Both the position numbers and the translations under genes were made by a program. A stretch of 64,000 nucleotides of DNA from the NCBI GenBank assembly GCA_038890815.1, contig JAWAFC010000003.1:62001-126000 (forward strand), written 5' to 3'. This stretch comes from JAWAFC01 sp038890815. GTDB lineage: Archaea; Micrarchaeota; Micrarchaeia; Burarchaeales; JACRGF01. The notes below the pieces were generated by a model. That model was given only the letters and a program-made list of their open reading frames with translations. It was not told the DNA's origin and made no database searches. Positions 33,201 through 45,200 of the stretch are shown here, in pieces; the stretch's first letter is position 1; each line of letters opens with the position of its first letter.

Positions 33201-36200
33201 GTCAAACGAGACATTCAGCGCGGTGTTGTGCGAGCCTCCCCATGACTCGAATGCGAGCGCGGCATCGGTGATGCTCGAGTTCGCCACGAGGTTGTTCTGC
33301 GCATTTTCGAATAATATCGCGCGCACACTGGCGTTGTTCACGGCCAGGCCGGTGAAGTTGCTGCCCGTCGTGCTGCGCACATACACAGCCGTGCTGGAAT
33401 TGCGCACGCTCATGTTTGCAAAGGATATGTTTGCCGACCTGTACACGTCGAGCCCCACGAGGTAGTTCGACATGGTATTGTTGTCGAAAGTGCTGCCGAT
33501 GTGGTCCGCTATGGCCATGCCACCATCCCACATGGCATTGTCGCTCACGCGCGCACCGCTCATCGCACCAAGCTGCATGTGGCATCCAAACAGACTGTTT
33601 CCGCTGACAGTTATCCCATTGCTCGCCGATATCCGCATGCCGCCATACGCCGAGCAGCCCATCAGCGTATTCCTCTCGAGCACCAAACCGTCGCTCGAGT
33701 CTGCATACAGGTCCATCAACAGCCCTCCTGATATGATGTTCTGGCTGATGGTTGAGCCGGGCGAGCCGGTGAGCACGATCGCGCCCGAGGAAGAGTTTTC
33801 GATCGCGTTCGCCACGATGGTCTGGCCGTCCGCGCCAGCCGCATACACTGCGAACGCGTTGTTGTACAGGTTGTTGCGCTCGAGCCTGTTGGCATCGCTT
33901 CCGCCCAAGACGGCGAAGCCGTACGGATTGAAGTAAATAGTATTGTTGTAAAACACGTTGTTGTCGGAGTCCGACTCCAGCATGACTGCAAACGCGCTCG
34001 AGTTGAAAATGGTATTGTTTGCGGCAAGGTTATCGCGCGAGCCGCCCGCGCGCACCCCATACTGGTTGAACGCCATCGTGTTGTTGAGATAGCGCGAGGC
34101 GCTGCTGTGATCCGACAATATGGCATGTGTGAAGTTCTTTATGATGCAGTTGCGCACTGTGACGTTGTGCGCGTTGGTGACATTGAATGCCGTGCCACTT
34201 CCGACGCCAACGATGGCATGGCCGGCGCAGTCCACGAGCGCATTGTCGCCCAGCACAAAGCAGTCGCCCCACACCTCGATGTCATCGCTTATCACCAGCA
34301 CGCCATCCCGCAGCTCGCCGCATCCGGCCGAGAATTCCATGTTGATGGTGCGCGTTGAGTTGATGAGCTCGGTCTGCCGCAGTTTCGGCAGGCCGCTCTT
34401 GTTTGCCCTCGCCGTGTGCGGGTTGAAGACAACATCGCCCCAGCTGGCGTTGCGCGCAACCCTCTCCGTGGCAACCGCCCATGCAGTCAGCCCGTCCGCG
34501 CCCGTGTCATTCAACAGCACAACGCTGTCGAACACATCGGTCAGGTTTATCGTGGCCCCCGCCACGGGCGCGCCGCCGAGCGTGGCATTGGCTCGCACGT
34601 ACCAAGCGATGGTGAGGTTGCTGTCAAAATCGTTGTAAACAGCACTCCTGTTTACCCCCCCTCCCTCGAGCGTGCTCGTGTTGAGCAGCAGGTTGGCGCT
34701 GCCCAGGCGCGAATCGATCTCGCCCTCTCCCGAGGAGTTCACTACCGTGTTGCCTGCGGAGTCAGCAAAGCGCAGGAAATATCCTGTGGTGTTCGTGATG
34801 TTCAGCCGCTCGAAGACATTGCCGTGCGAGCCGGAAAAGTCTACGCCTGGGGAGAGGTCGGCGTTTATGCCGGTGAAGATGTTGTTGCTGGAGCTCTCCA
34901 GCCGTGCGGCCCAGCCCGTTGCGTTCGCGATGCTGATGTTCGCGAAGCTGTTGTTGCGGGCGCCCGACAGCCTCAGCGCTATGGAGGCATTGGATATCGC
35001 GTTGTCTATGGCGGCGGAGTTGTGCGTGTTTGCGAACGCTATGCCGATCTGCGCATCGGCGATGGTGTTGTTGAGCACGCTGCCGGTGGCCGCGGAGAAA
35101 AGGATGCCTTCTGCCGAGATGTTGCGCAATGCGTTGTTGTATACGACTGCATTCTCGATCACGCCGCCGCTTGCCGTTATGATGATGCCGCTGCCCGGAT
35201 TTGGATGGCCGGCGCTTTCGAAGATCGTGTTGTTTGCGATGATGACATCGCTGACAAGGCGCGATGGAAGCGCATTGATGTATATTTGTCCGTTTTTGTT
35301 GTCATACAGGATGTTGCCAGCAACCGTGTGATTGATGCCGTGGTTTATGTCAAGCCCATGCCGGGCGTGCGGCCCAAAACTGTTATTGTGTATTGTGTTA
35401 TTCAGAATAAGCGTGTGATTCGCCATGTTTACCATCAGGCCGTTGCCAGGGTTGCCATAGATTGTGTTGTTGATCACACTGGCAACCGAAGTCCCCACCC
35501 CTACATGGATGCCCTCTCCATAGGGCGAGCCGCCCGCGCCGGTCTGTCCGAACGCCGTGTTGTTGATTATGCTGATGTTCAAGCCTGCAGCGGCAATGCC
35601 GATGAGGTCGTTGTTGAACGCCGTGTTGTTGATCACCGAGAGGTTTACATTGCTGAGCGCCAATATTCCGTAGGTGAAGTTGGTTACCCTGCAGTTTCTG
35701 ATTTCGACATTTGCCCTGTTCTCCACACCAATGCCCACCCCGCTGCCGTTGCCCGTTATGGTATGGCCGGCGCAGTCGAGGGTCAGCTCGGACGCGCCTA
35801 TGGTGAAGCAGTCGCCGCTCGCGTTCAGGTCGCTGTCCAGGCTCCAGTTGCTGTACAGCGTTCCGCACGATGTGGCAAAGTTGACTATGATGGTGCGGCT
35901 GGCGGTGATGTTCTCAGGCCTTTCCACAACAGGATATTCGGTTTTGTTGACTCGCAGGTTGTGGGGATTGAACGAAATGTTTGTGGTGTTGCCCACGATG
36001 CTCTCCCATGCCACAGCCCAGCCCGTGCGGCCGTCAATCCCTGTGTCCTGGTACAGCGCAAGGCTTCCGAACGCATCGGTGAGGTTTGCCGTGGCTCCGG
36101 CCACATAGCTCGTGCCGTTCCTCACCTCCACCCTCACATACCAGGCGAGCGTCAGGTTGCTGTCAAAATCGTTGTACAGGTTGCTCTTGTTGAGGCTGAC

Positions 36201-39200
36201 ATTCAGCGCCGTGTTGTTGCCGGACGCCGCCGTTGAGGAGAAGTCGAGCGTGGCGTTCGTGATGGTGGAGTTTGCGATGAGATTGCCTGCCGAGCCGTCA
36301 TCCAGCGCAAATGCGATGCCCGCATCTGCGATGGACAGGCCTATTAGAACGTTGTTGCGTGAGCCCGAGACATTGACCCCACCCACAACGCCCATGAGGC
36401 TGACGTTTTCTGCGCGCACCTGGTTTGATGCGCTTATGTAAAGGCCCGTGCTCGCATTGCTTGCGAGCAGGTTGCTAAGCATCGCGTTGTTGGTTGAAAT
36501 GAGCCGATATGCCGCGCCGCTTGCATTCACTGCCGTGTTGTTGGCGAGCGTGACGTTTGTTGCCGAGAGAAGGGTGAATGCATCGGCGGCGTTCGCCACC
36601 GAATTGTTGGCGATGGTACTGTCCGAGGCGTACGATATCACGCCGCCACCAACGATGGCATTTCCCTCTATGACATAGCTGCTGAGATCCAAGCCCTCAA
36701 TGCGTATGCCGGCGTTGCTGAGGGTGTTGTTTCTTATGCTTCCTCTCCGGCCATGGCTGAAAACGATTCCCACGTCACCATATATGGTGTTGTTCTCGAC
36801 CGTGGTATTGTGCTCGATGAACCCGCGCACATGAATGCTGGCCCAGCCGGTGGCGTTCGCCACTGAGTTGTTCGCCACAACCGCGCGCGGCGAGTAATAC
36901 ACGTAAATGTTCTGATAATCCCTCTCGGCTGTATTGTTGTAAACCACCCCATCGGGTGAGAAGCGCAGGTGGATGTTCGCGGCCTCGCCACCAATCGTCC
37001 CCCAATTGTTGTACAGGATGTTGTGCGCGATAGAGGCGCGAGGAGATGCATAGACAAGGATGCCATAACCTCCGTTGTCCTGAATGTAATTGTACAGCGC
37101 GCTCCCATCTTCAGAGCTTTCGTATACCAGCGCGTTGTGGCTGTTATTGTAAATTGTGTTGTTGAGTGCCGTGCCATTCACCGAGCCCGAGAAGAGTATG
37201 CCGTGTGTGAAGTTCGTTATGATGCAGTTGCGCACTGTGACGTTGTCCCTGCCGCTCACATTCACCGCAATGCCCGAGCCGTTTCCCACAAGTGCATGGC
37301 CTGCGCAGTCGAGCGTGATGTCGTCTGCGGCTGCGGCAAAGCAATCTCCGCTGGCGTTGATGTCGGCCACGAGCGTGCGGTTGCTTGCGAAGCTGCCGCA
37401 TGATGCCGCAAAATCGATAGGCAATGTTTTTGAGATGTTTATGTAATGCCGATTTGTCACGCTGTCGGCGCCCTTGGCCGCTCTCAGGGTGTGCGGCGTG
37501 AGCATGATGCTATCGGCCTGCCGCGCGATGGCTTCGGTCGCGATGTGCCAGCCGGTCAAGCCGCTCGCATCAGTTGTGCCAAGTTCTGTGGTTTTCCCCA
37601 AGGTGTCGGTGAGGTTAGCCTCGGCACCCTCCACGGCTATGCTGGAGTTGGTCACATTGGCCCTCACATACCACTGTATGGTGAGGTTGCTGACGCTGTC
37701 AAAGAACAGCTTGCGGCCAAACGACACATTGAGTATTGTATTGTTGCTGCCCAGCAGGGAGCTGAAGTCATAGGTTGCTCCTGCCAAGCTGGAGTTGACG
37801 AATAGATTGTTCTGAGAAGCCATGGCCCACACTGACTGGTTGGCTGTGATGCTGGCGTTTGTGAAATTGTTCCCGCTTGCCCCCTGCAGTCTCACCCCGA
37901 GCTCGCTGGCTGACAGCGTGATGTTTGCCAAGGAGGCATTGCGCACGTTTATCAGATCAATGCCATACAGCGTGTTGTTCTCCAGCAGCAGACCGCTCGC
38001 GACGGTGTGATTGACATTCACTAGCACGAGCCCCTCGAAAGAGTTGTTGTATATGGATGCATTGCTGATTGAGTCGTCCTCTGTGGCTACCAGCTGCACG
38101 CCATAGCCATTCAGGAAAGCGCTGATGTTGGCGAGTGTGGCGTTCCGCGAGCCCTCGATGAGCACGCCCGCATCGGGCGAGGAGTTGGCCACGATATCAA
38201 ACATCCTGTTGTGATCGCTGCCCTCGCTGGCATAGATCCCCCGCGTGTTGTTGTGCAGGCTGTCATTGAGCAGCAGGCTGGCGCTGGCATTGCGGAAACG
38301 TATGCCGACATTGAAGTCAAGTATGATGCAGTTCTTTATCGTTATGTTCGTCTTGTCTGTAACGTTGAAGCCAAAGCCCCAGCCCGCCCCGATCACGCGG
38401 TAGCCAGCGCAGTCAATGGTGATGTCGCTGGCGTTGATTGTGAAGCAGTCTCCCGCGCTGGCATACACATCGCCGGTCAGCGTGTAGTCTGTATTTATGA
38501 CGCGGCATGCCGTGCCGTTAATGATGGAGACATTGATTGTCTGGGAGCCTATGATGTTGAAGCTGCCGAAGAACGGGATGTACTGGCGCTTTGTAACATT
38601 CAGCGAGTGGTTGTTGAACGATACGTTTGTTGCGTTGCCTATAATTATTTCGGTGGCGCGGGCCCAATCGGTGAGCCCCTGCGGGTTTGTCAAGGCATCG
38701 ATGACTGTCCTGTTGTTGACATCGCTGAGGTTCACCCTCGCCTGATATATTGGGCTTATGGTATCGCCATTCGTGACATTCACGCGCACGAACCACTGCA
38801 CGGTGAGGTTGCTGTCGGCATCGTCATACACAGCATCGCGGTCGAAACTCGTGTTGAGCGCGGTGTTGTTGGAGGCCAACACTGAGGAGAAGGCGAGGGA
38901 GGCAGAGATGGAGGAGTTTGCCACGAGGTTGTTCTGCGAGGCGTTGAGGAACACGGCTGTGTTGCTGTCGGTGATGTTCACATAGTCAAACACATTTGCT
39001 GTCGATGACTCGGCGTAAATCCCCACTGTGTTGTTTGTGATGTTGAGCAGGGTGAGGCTGTTGCCGGATGAGGCGAGCAGCACGAGGCCCCTGCTTGCAT
39101 TGGCGAGCGTGTTCTGCGACAGCGCGTTCGAAACCGAGCTGGCCAGGACGATGTTGTCTGTGTTGTTGCCAAAAACATTTTCGGATACGTTGTTGCCGGA

Positions 39201-42200
39201 AGCGGACTGCAGCCGCAGGCCCTCAAAAATATTGTCTAGGAAGGCGTTCGCGCGCAGGCTGTTTTCCTGCGAGTTCTCAATGCGCACGCCATGATAGTTG
39301 TTCCTCAGCGTGTTCTCCTCCAGCCTGTTGGCGCGTGAGTTGTTCAGATGGAAGCCGAGCGTGTTGTTGTATGCAGTGTTGTTGAGCAACAGGGAGTCTT
39401 CTGTGTTGTTGAGATGAATAGCATTTGTGAAGTTGGCTATGATGCAATTCTTTATGGTCACATTGCGCCTATTGAACAGGCTGAAGCCACTGCCGCTGCC
39501 TGGCCCGATGATGGCATGCCCTCTGCAGTCAAACACGCAGTTGTCGCAGTCGAAAGCGAAGCAGTCCTCCAACGCCGTGACATTGGTGATGAGGTGGTAA
39601 TCGCCCCTTATCACCCTACATGCATCTGCGCGCAGCAACGCCACATCGATGGTCCGTGTTGAGGTTATGTTGTGACTGCCGCTATATGGATAGTATGGAC
39701 TTTTCTCCACCATCAGCGTGTGATTGTTATATGTGTACTCATAGGTAGCATAGAAGATGCTGTCGTTGGCGAGAGCGTAGTTGGTCAGGCCACTGGCCGA
39801 TGTGTTCTCATAGATCGTTATATTGCCATAGAGGTCGGTCAGATTCACCACAACATTCTGTAGTGTTGCGCCCGTATCGGCATCCGTGACATTCACCCTG
39901 ACAAACCACTTGGCAGTCAGATTGCTGGTCGGGTCATTGACTATGGCCGAGCGATTCAGCCCTCCTCCCACGAGCGTGCTGGTGTTGAGCAGCGTGTTGG
40001 CGCTGTCCATCTGTGAGACAACGCCATCCCCATACGCCCCCACAAGATACACCGATGAATTAGCTATAGTGTTATTGCGCGAATTGCTGAAGAAGAGAAA
40101 GCGCGAGCCGCTGCTCGTGGCGTTGAACTCTTCCACAATAAGTCCATCAATCGTGTTATTCTCTGCGCCATCAAAATAGCCCACAACGCCATTAAAGCTT
40201 CTGGCATCAAAGCGCTGCACAATGATATGCTGCAGTATGTTCGCTGTAGTGTTATACAAATAGAAGAGATTGCTATGCCAATCAAGCGTAGCATTCACTA
40301 TGTTGAGGTTATCCACCAAGTTATCATGCGTGTCGGAAGAAAGTAAAACCGCATTGCGTACCCACCCTATTGTGTTGTTGCGTATTGTGTTGTTGTGCGC
40401 ACCGCTGAGCAGCCTTACTGCGCTGACAGCGAATATGTTATTTCCCTCAATCGTATTGTTTGTGGCGTTCTCCCATAGCTCTATTCCTTGAGCGCAGCCC
40501 GCCAATGTGTTGTTAGCGATGACGTTGTTGTGCGCACCTTTATCGGGCCACACCCATCTTCCATACAGTGTAATGCACGTGGATCTGCCCCAGACACGCG
40601 TTATGTTGTTGCCAACAATAATGTTATCATGCACACCCTCGGCAAACATAATACCCGCACCTCTAGAATCGAGAATTGTGTTATTAGCGATGATATTCCC
40701 AGACGACCATCCAATTGTTAGCCCTACACCCCAGCTGTTGCTAACCAGCGTGTTGTTGGCGATGAGGCTATTTGTGCATGGCACAAATGCGCAATGCACA
40801 CCCCCAAAACCATTACTGGCCGCATAGTTCTCTCTCACAGTGATGTTATTTACCCAGGCCAGCACTATGCCATTTCTGTTGCTGAGGGTGGCGTTGTTGC
40901 CCGACACTTCCACGTGATCAGAGTGGGCTACGCCTAGCTGTCCGGCATTTGATTGGCCGATGGGGCTGGTATTATAGAGTGTATTGTTTGCAACTGTGCT
41001 GTAAATCACATAGTCAAGGTCTATGCCGAAATACCCAGTCATGTTAAATATGCTGTTGTTGAGTATGGTGACATTGCGGGCCCTGTTGCTGAAATCTCCG
41101 ATTCTGCCTGCCACACGTATGCCTTCGGCAAAATTCTCTATCCAGCAGTTCTTTATGGTCAGGTTTGTTGCTTTCAGGCTGTTGTTGTAGGCATCAATGC
41201 CAACGCCCGAGCCATTGCCGATTATCTTGTGGCCTGCGCAGTCGAACACGATGTTTGGCGCGCCTATGGTGAAGCATGTGCCGTTGGCCACAACGTCCTC
41301 AGCAAGTGTCCAGTTCGTGTACACAGCTCCGCACGAGGAGCCGTACTCAACGACAATCGTTTCGGTGGCGTTGATTGTCTCGCTGCGCGTGATGCTCGCG
41401 AGACCCGTCTTGTTCGCTGTCAGGGCGAATGGGTTAAAGGTGATGTTTCCTGCCGTCTCGTTGCGGACAATTCCCTCCAGCACCAGTCCATATGGCGTGT
41501 AGCCATCGCCATCCGTCAGCTCATCAAACACAAGCTGTCCGGCGCTGTTGTTGAGCCTCACCTCACTGTCCGCCACGGGCGCGCCCATGTGCAGTGTCCT
41601 GACGCGCACATACCACCAGATGGAGAGGTTGCTTGTGGGGTCGTTTGCTATGGCCGAGCGGTTGAAAGACGTGTTGGCTAATGAGTTGGCGCTGCCCATG
41701 GTCGAGTCCACGCCAGCGATGCCCTCAAGCGCGGAGTCGAACAGCGTGTTGTTCGTTGCGTTGAAGAAGTAGAGCGCTGTCGCGGCGTTGGTTATGTTTG
41801 TGTTGGTGAAGTTGTTGCCCACAGCGTTCTCCGCGTACACGCCGTAGGAGGCATTGCTTGTGGTGAGGTTGTAGAACGAGTTGTTCTCCGATGCTAACAT
41901 CCACACTGCGCGCGAGAGTATGCTTGTCAGCTCGATGTTTGAGAAAACATTCCTACTCGAGTCACTCACAATGAGGCCTTCCAGCGAGCTGTTGCCTATG
42001 GCCAGATTGTCAATCCTATTGTCTGTTGAGAAGAACATAGCAAACGGGTGTGCGGTTATGTCATAGAGCGCATTGTCGGTGAAGTTCGTGCTCGTTGCTT
42101 CATAAGACCAGATTCCAATGCCGGCATCGCGGACGGTGTTGCCGGCCACCGCGCTCTGGTTGAGCGCGACGAGCCTGAATCCGTAGTATGACCTGCCCGC

Positions 42201-45200
42201 GCTGTTGTTCTGCATGACGAAATTCACCTGCCTCCAGGCATGTACGGCCGCATAGCTCGTGTTGTAGAAGCTGTTGTCGGCGATGATGTTGTCGGTTGAG
42301 AACCGGCCGGGCGGGGCATAGATGAGCATGCCCGCCGTGTCCTCCCCAACGCCGCTGATGTTGAGGATGGTGTTGTTGAGAAACTTGGATGCGTTTGACA
42401 GATAGGAGTAAATCCCCCAAGTGAAGTTGGCTATGATGCAGTTCTTTATTGTCACATTGTGCCTGCCCGTCAGATTGAACGCCGCCCCGCTGCCGTTGCC
42501 GATGATCTTATGGCCAGCGCAGTCAAAGACACAGTCATCGCAGTTGATAGGGAAGCAGTTCCCGCTCGCGCTGATGTCCTGCACGAGGCTCCAGTTGTCG
42601 CTTATCCGGCCGCAAGAGGCCGCGAAGTCAACATTGATTGTTCTCGTGGAGTTTATTGTCTCGAGCCGCTCTACGAGCGGGTAGTCCGAATAATTGGCCG
42701 CGACCGTGTGCGGATTAAAGTTGATGTCCTCTGACGGGTCGGAGTGGAGGATGGCCTGGGTTGTCAGATTATATGCGCCGCCATGCGTCAGGCCATTCGA
42801 GTCTGTGGAGGCATTGATGACGAGAAGCCCAAACGCATCCGTCAAGTTCACATCGGCTCCGGCAACCGGCACACCTGCCCGCGTGACATTCACCCTGGCA
42901 AACCACTTTACAGTCAGGTTGCTCGTCAGGTCGTTTGCTATCGCGGACCGGTTCAGTCCTCCTCCCTCGAGCGTGCTGGTGTTGACGAGCGTGTTGGCGC
43001 TGTTGATCTGCGATATGATTTCATTTTGCCAGCTTCCGAAAAACCGCACCGTTGAGTTCGCCACCGTATTATTCTGCGAGTTCGTGAAAAACAGGAAAGA
43101 GCCCGCGTCCGTGCTGTTGAGGTTCGTGATATTCAGCAGCTCAAAAGTATTGTTGTGCGAGCTATCAAAATACACCCCAAAGCTGCCATAAGGACCATCG
43201 ACATCACGCGCCAATATATTTTCAAATACATTCCCAGTTGAGTCTTTGATGTAGGTGACATACGTCTTGGTGTTCCCAGTCACGTTCGTGATGTTGATGT
43301 TCGAGAACGAGTTACTGTGCGCGTTCTCCAGTCGTATACCGATGCGTGCATTTTCTATTGCATTGTTCCTTATTGTATTGTTGCTCGCGTTCTCCGTAAC
43401 ATAGATTGCTCCCCAACCATAGGTGTTGGACAGCACGTTGTTTTCGACCGTGTTGTTCGTGGTCCCGCTGTGCTTTAGCCATACCCCACCGCCACAATTC
43501 GACAGCCTGTTGCCCACAAAAGTATTATCATACGAGGCAGTCTCCCACCCGATGTTCGCGCAGACACTCCAACCACTCACACGGGTGACATTGTTTCCTT
43601 CAATTCTGTTGGCATAGGTATAGCCACCGATGTGGATTCCAAAGCCATTGATGTCGCTTATGTTATTGTTTGTGATCGTATAGTGGTGGGCAAGCACTGC
43701 GCTGATACCATACGCCCCACTTCCCACAATAGTGTTGCCTGTGATGTTGTTATGACCCGCCCACACGTGGCATGTGTGTATGCCGCTGTGATAGTTATCC
43801 AGCGCATAATTGTTTCTTATCGTGCTGTAATAAACTCCAGATAGAGCAATGCCATTCCAGCGTCCTGATAGCAGCGTGTTGTTTTCCATAACCACGTTGT
43901 AGGAACGATGTAGATGTATCTTCCCTGAACAGGTATCCCCCGTAAATGTTATGTTTGTGACATTGCGCACGGTATTGTTGGCTATGAGGCTGTTTGCAAT
44001 GTAGGTTAGCGCGACTGCTTGGTCACCCGTAGAGTTGAACACACTGTTATTGAAAATTGTCACATTGTAGGCCAGGGTTGTGTCGCTCTCCCCCAAGCCT
44101 GCTATGGCCATGCCCAAGGTGAAGTTCTCAATCCAGCAGTTCTTCACTGTCAAATTTGTTGAGATCGGGGTGCCACCAGGCGCACTCCCGCTCGATACTA
44201 TCCCGTACCCTGAGCCGTTTCCAATGATTTTGTGGCCTGCGCAATCAAACACGACATTCGGCGCGCTTATCACAAAACATGTCCCGCTTGCATTGATGTC
44301 GCGCGTCAGGGTCAGGCTCTCGCCCACACTCCCACAGGATTCTCCAAGTTTAACATCCACTGTTTTGGTGGCATTGACTTCATCAATCACGAAAGCAGAG
44401 CTCCCGCTCTTGTTTGCGCTGAAAGTGTATGGATTGTATGTTATGTTGCTGAGTGTCTCGTTCCTGTAAATCGTGTCATTGAGCAGGAACCAGTTGGTCA
44501 AGCCGTTTGCGTCTGTTGTGCCCATGTCTGTTGCGCTGCCGAAGACGTCGGTTGCGTTTGCGTTCGCGCCTGAAACCGCGCTACCTCCTTTTGTGACATT
44601 CACCCTCACAAACCATTTGACTGTGAGATTGCTGTCAAAATCATTCACTATAGCCGAAGTGTTGAGCCCTCCCCCCTCCATCGTGCTGGTGTTGATGAGG
44701 GTATTGCTGCTGCCCGCACTCGAGGAAATGTCATTGCTTCCCCCTCGCGCGGACGAGTTTGCGATGGTATTGTTTGTGGCGTTGTAAAAGACAAAGAGCT
44801 CTGTGGTGATATTGCTGATATCCAGCCCTTCAAGCACATTGCCCTGCGCGTTGTAGATGGAGACTCCCCGCAGCGCATTTGTGATGTTGATGTTTGCGAT
44901 GCTGTTGTTGTCCGCGGTGTTCAGCCCCAGCGCAAGGTTTGTCACATTAATACGGTTTGCGCTCACCGTTATGCCGCGCGCCCTCGAAAGGCTTACCGCA
45001 GTCGTTGCATTGTACAGCGTGTTGTCGGCAATCACCGAGTCCGTGACGTTGTCAAACGAAATGCCAACAGCGGAGATGTTCTCCAGCGTGTTGTTGAACA
45101 CCGTAACATTTGGTATCCCCTCATAGCCCGCTATGCGAATGCCCCAGCTCGGGCCTAGCCTGTCAGGCGTTTCGAAAATGGTGTTGTTGGCAATCATCGT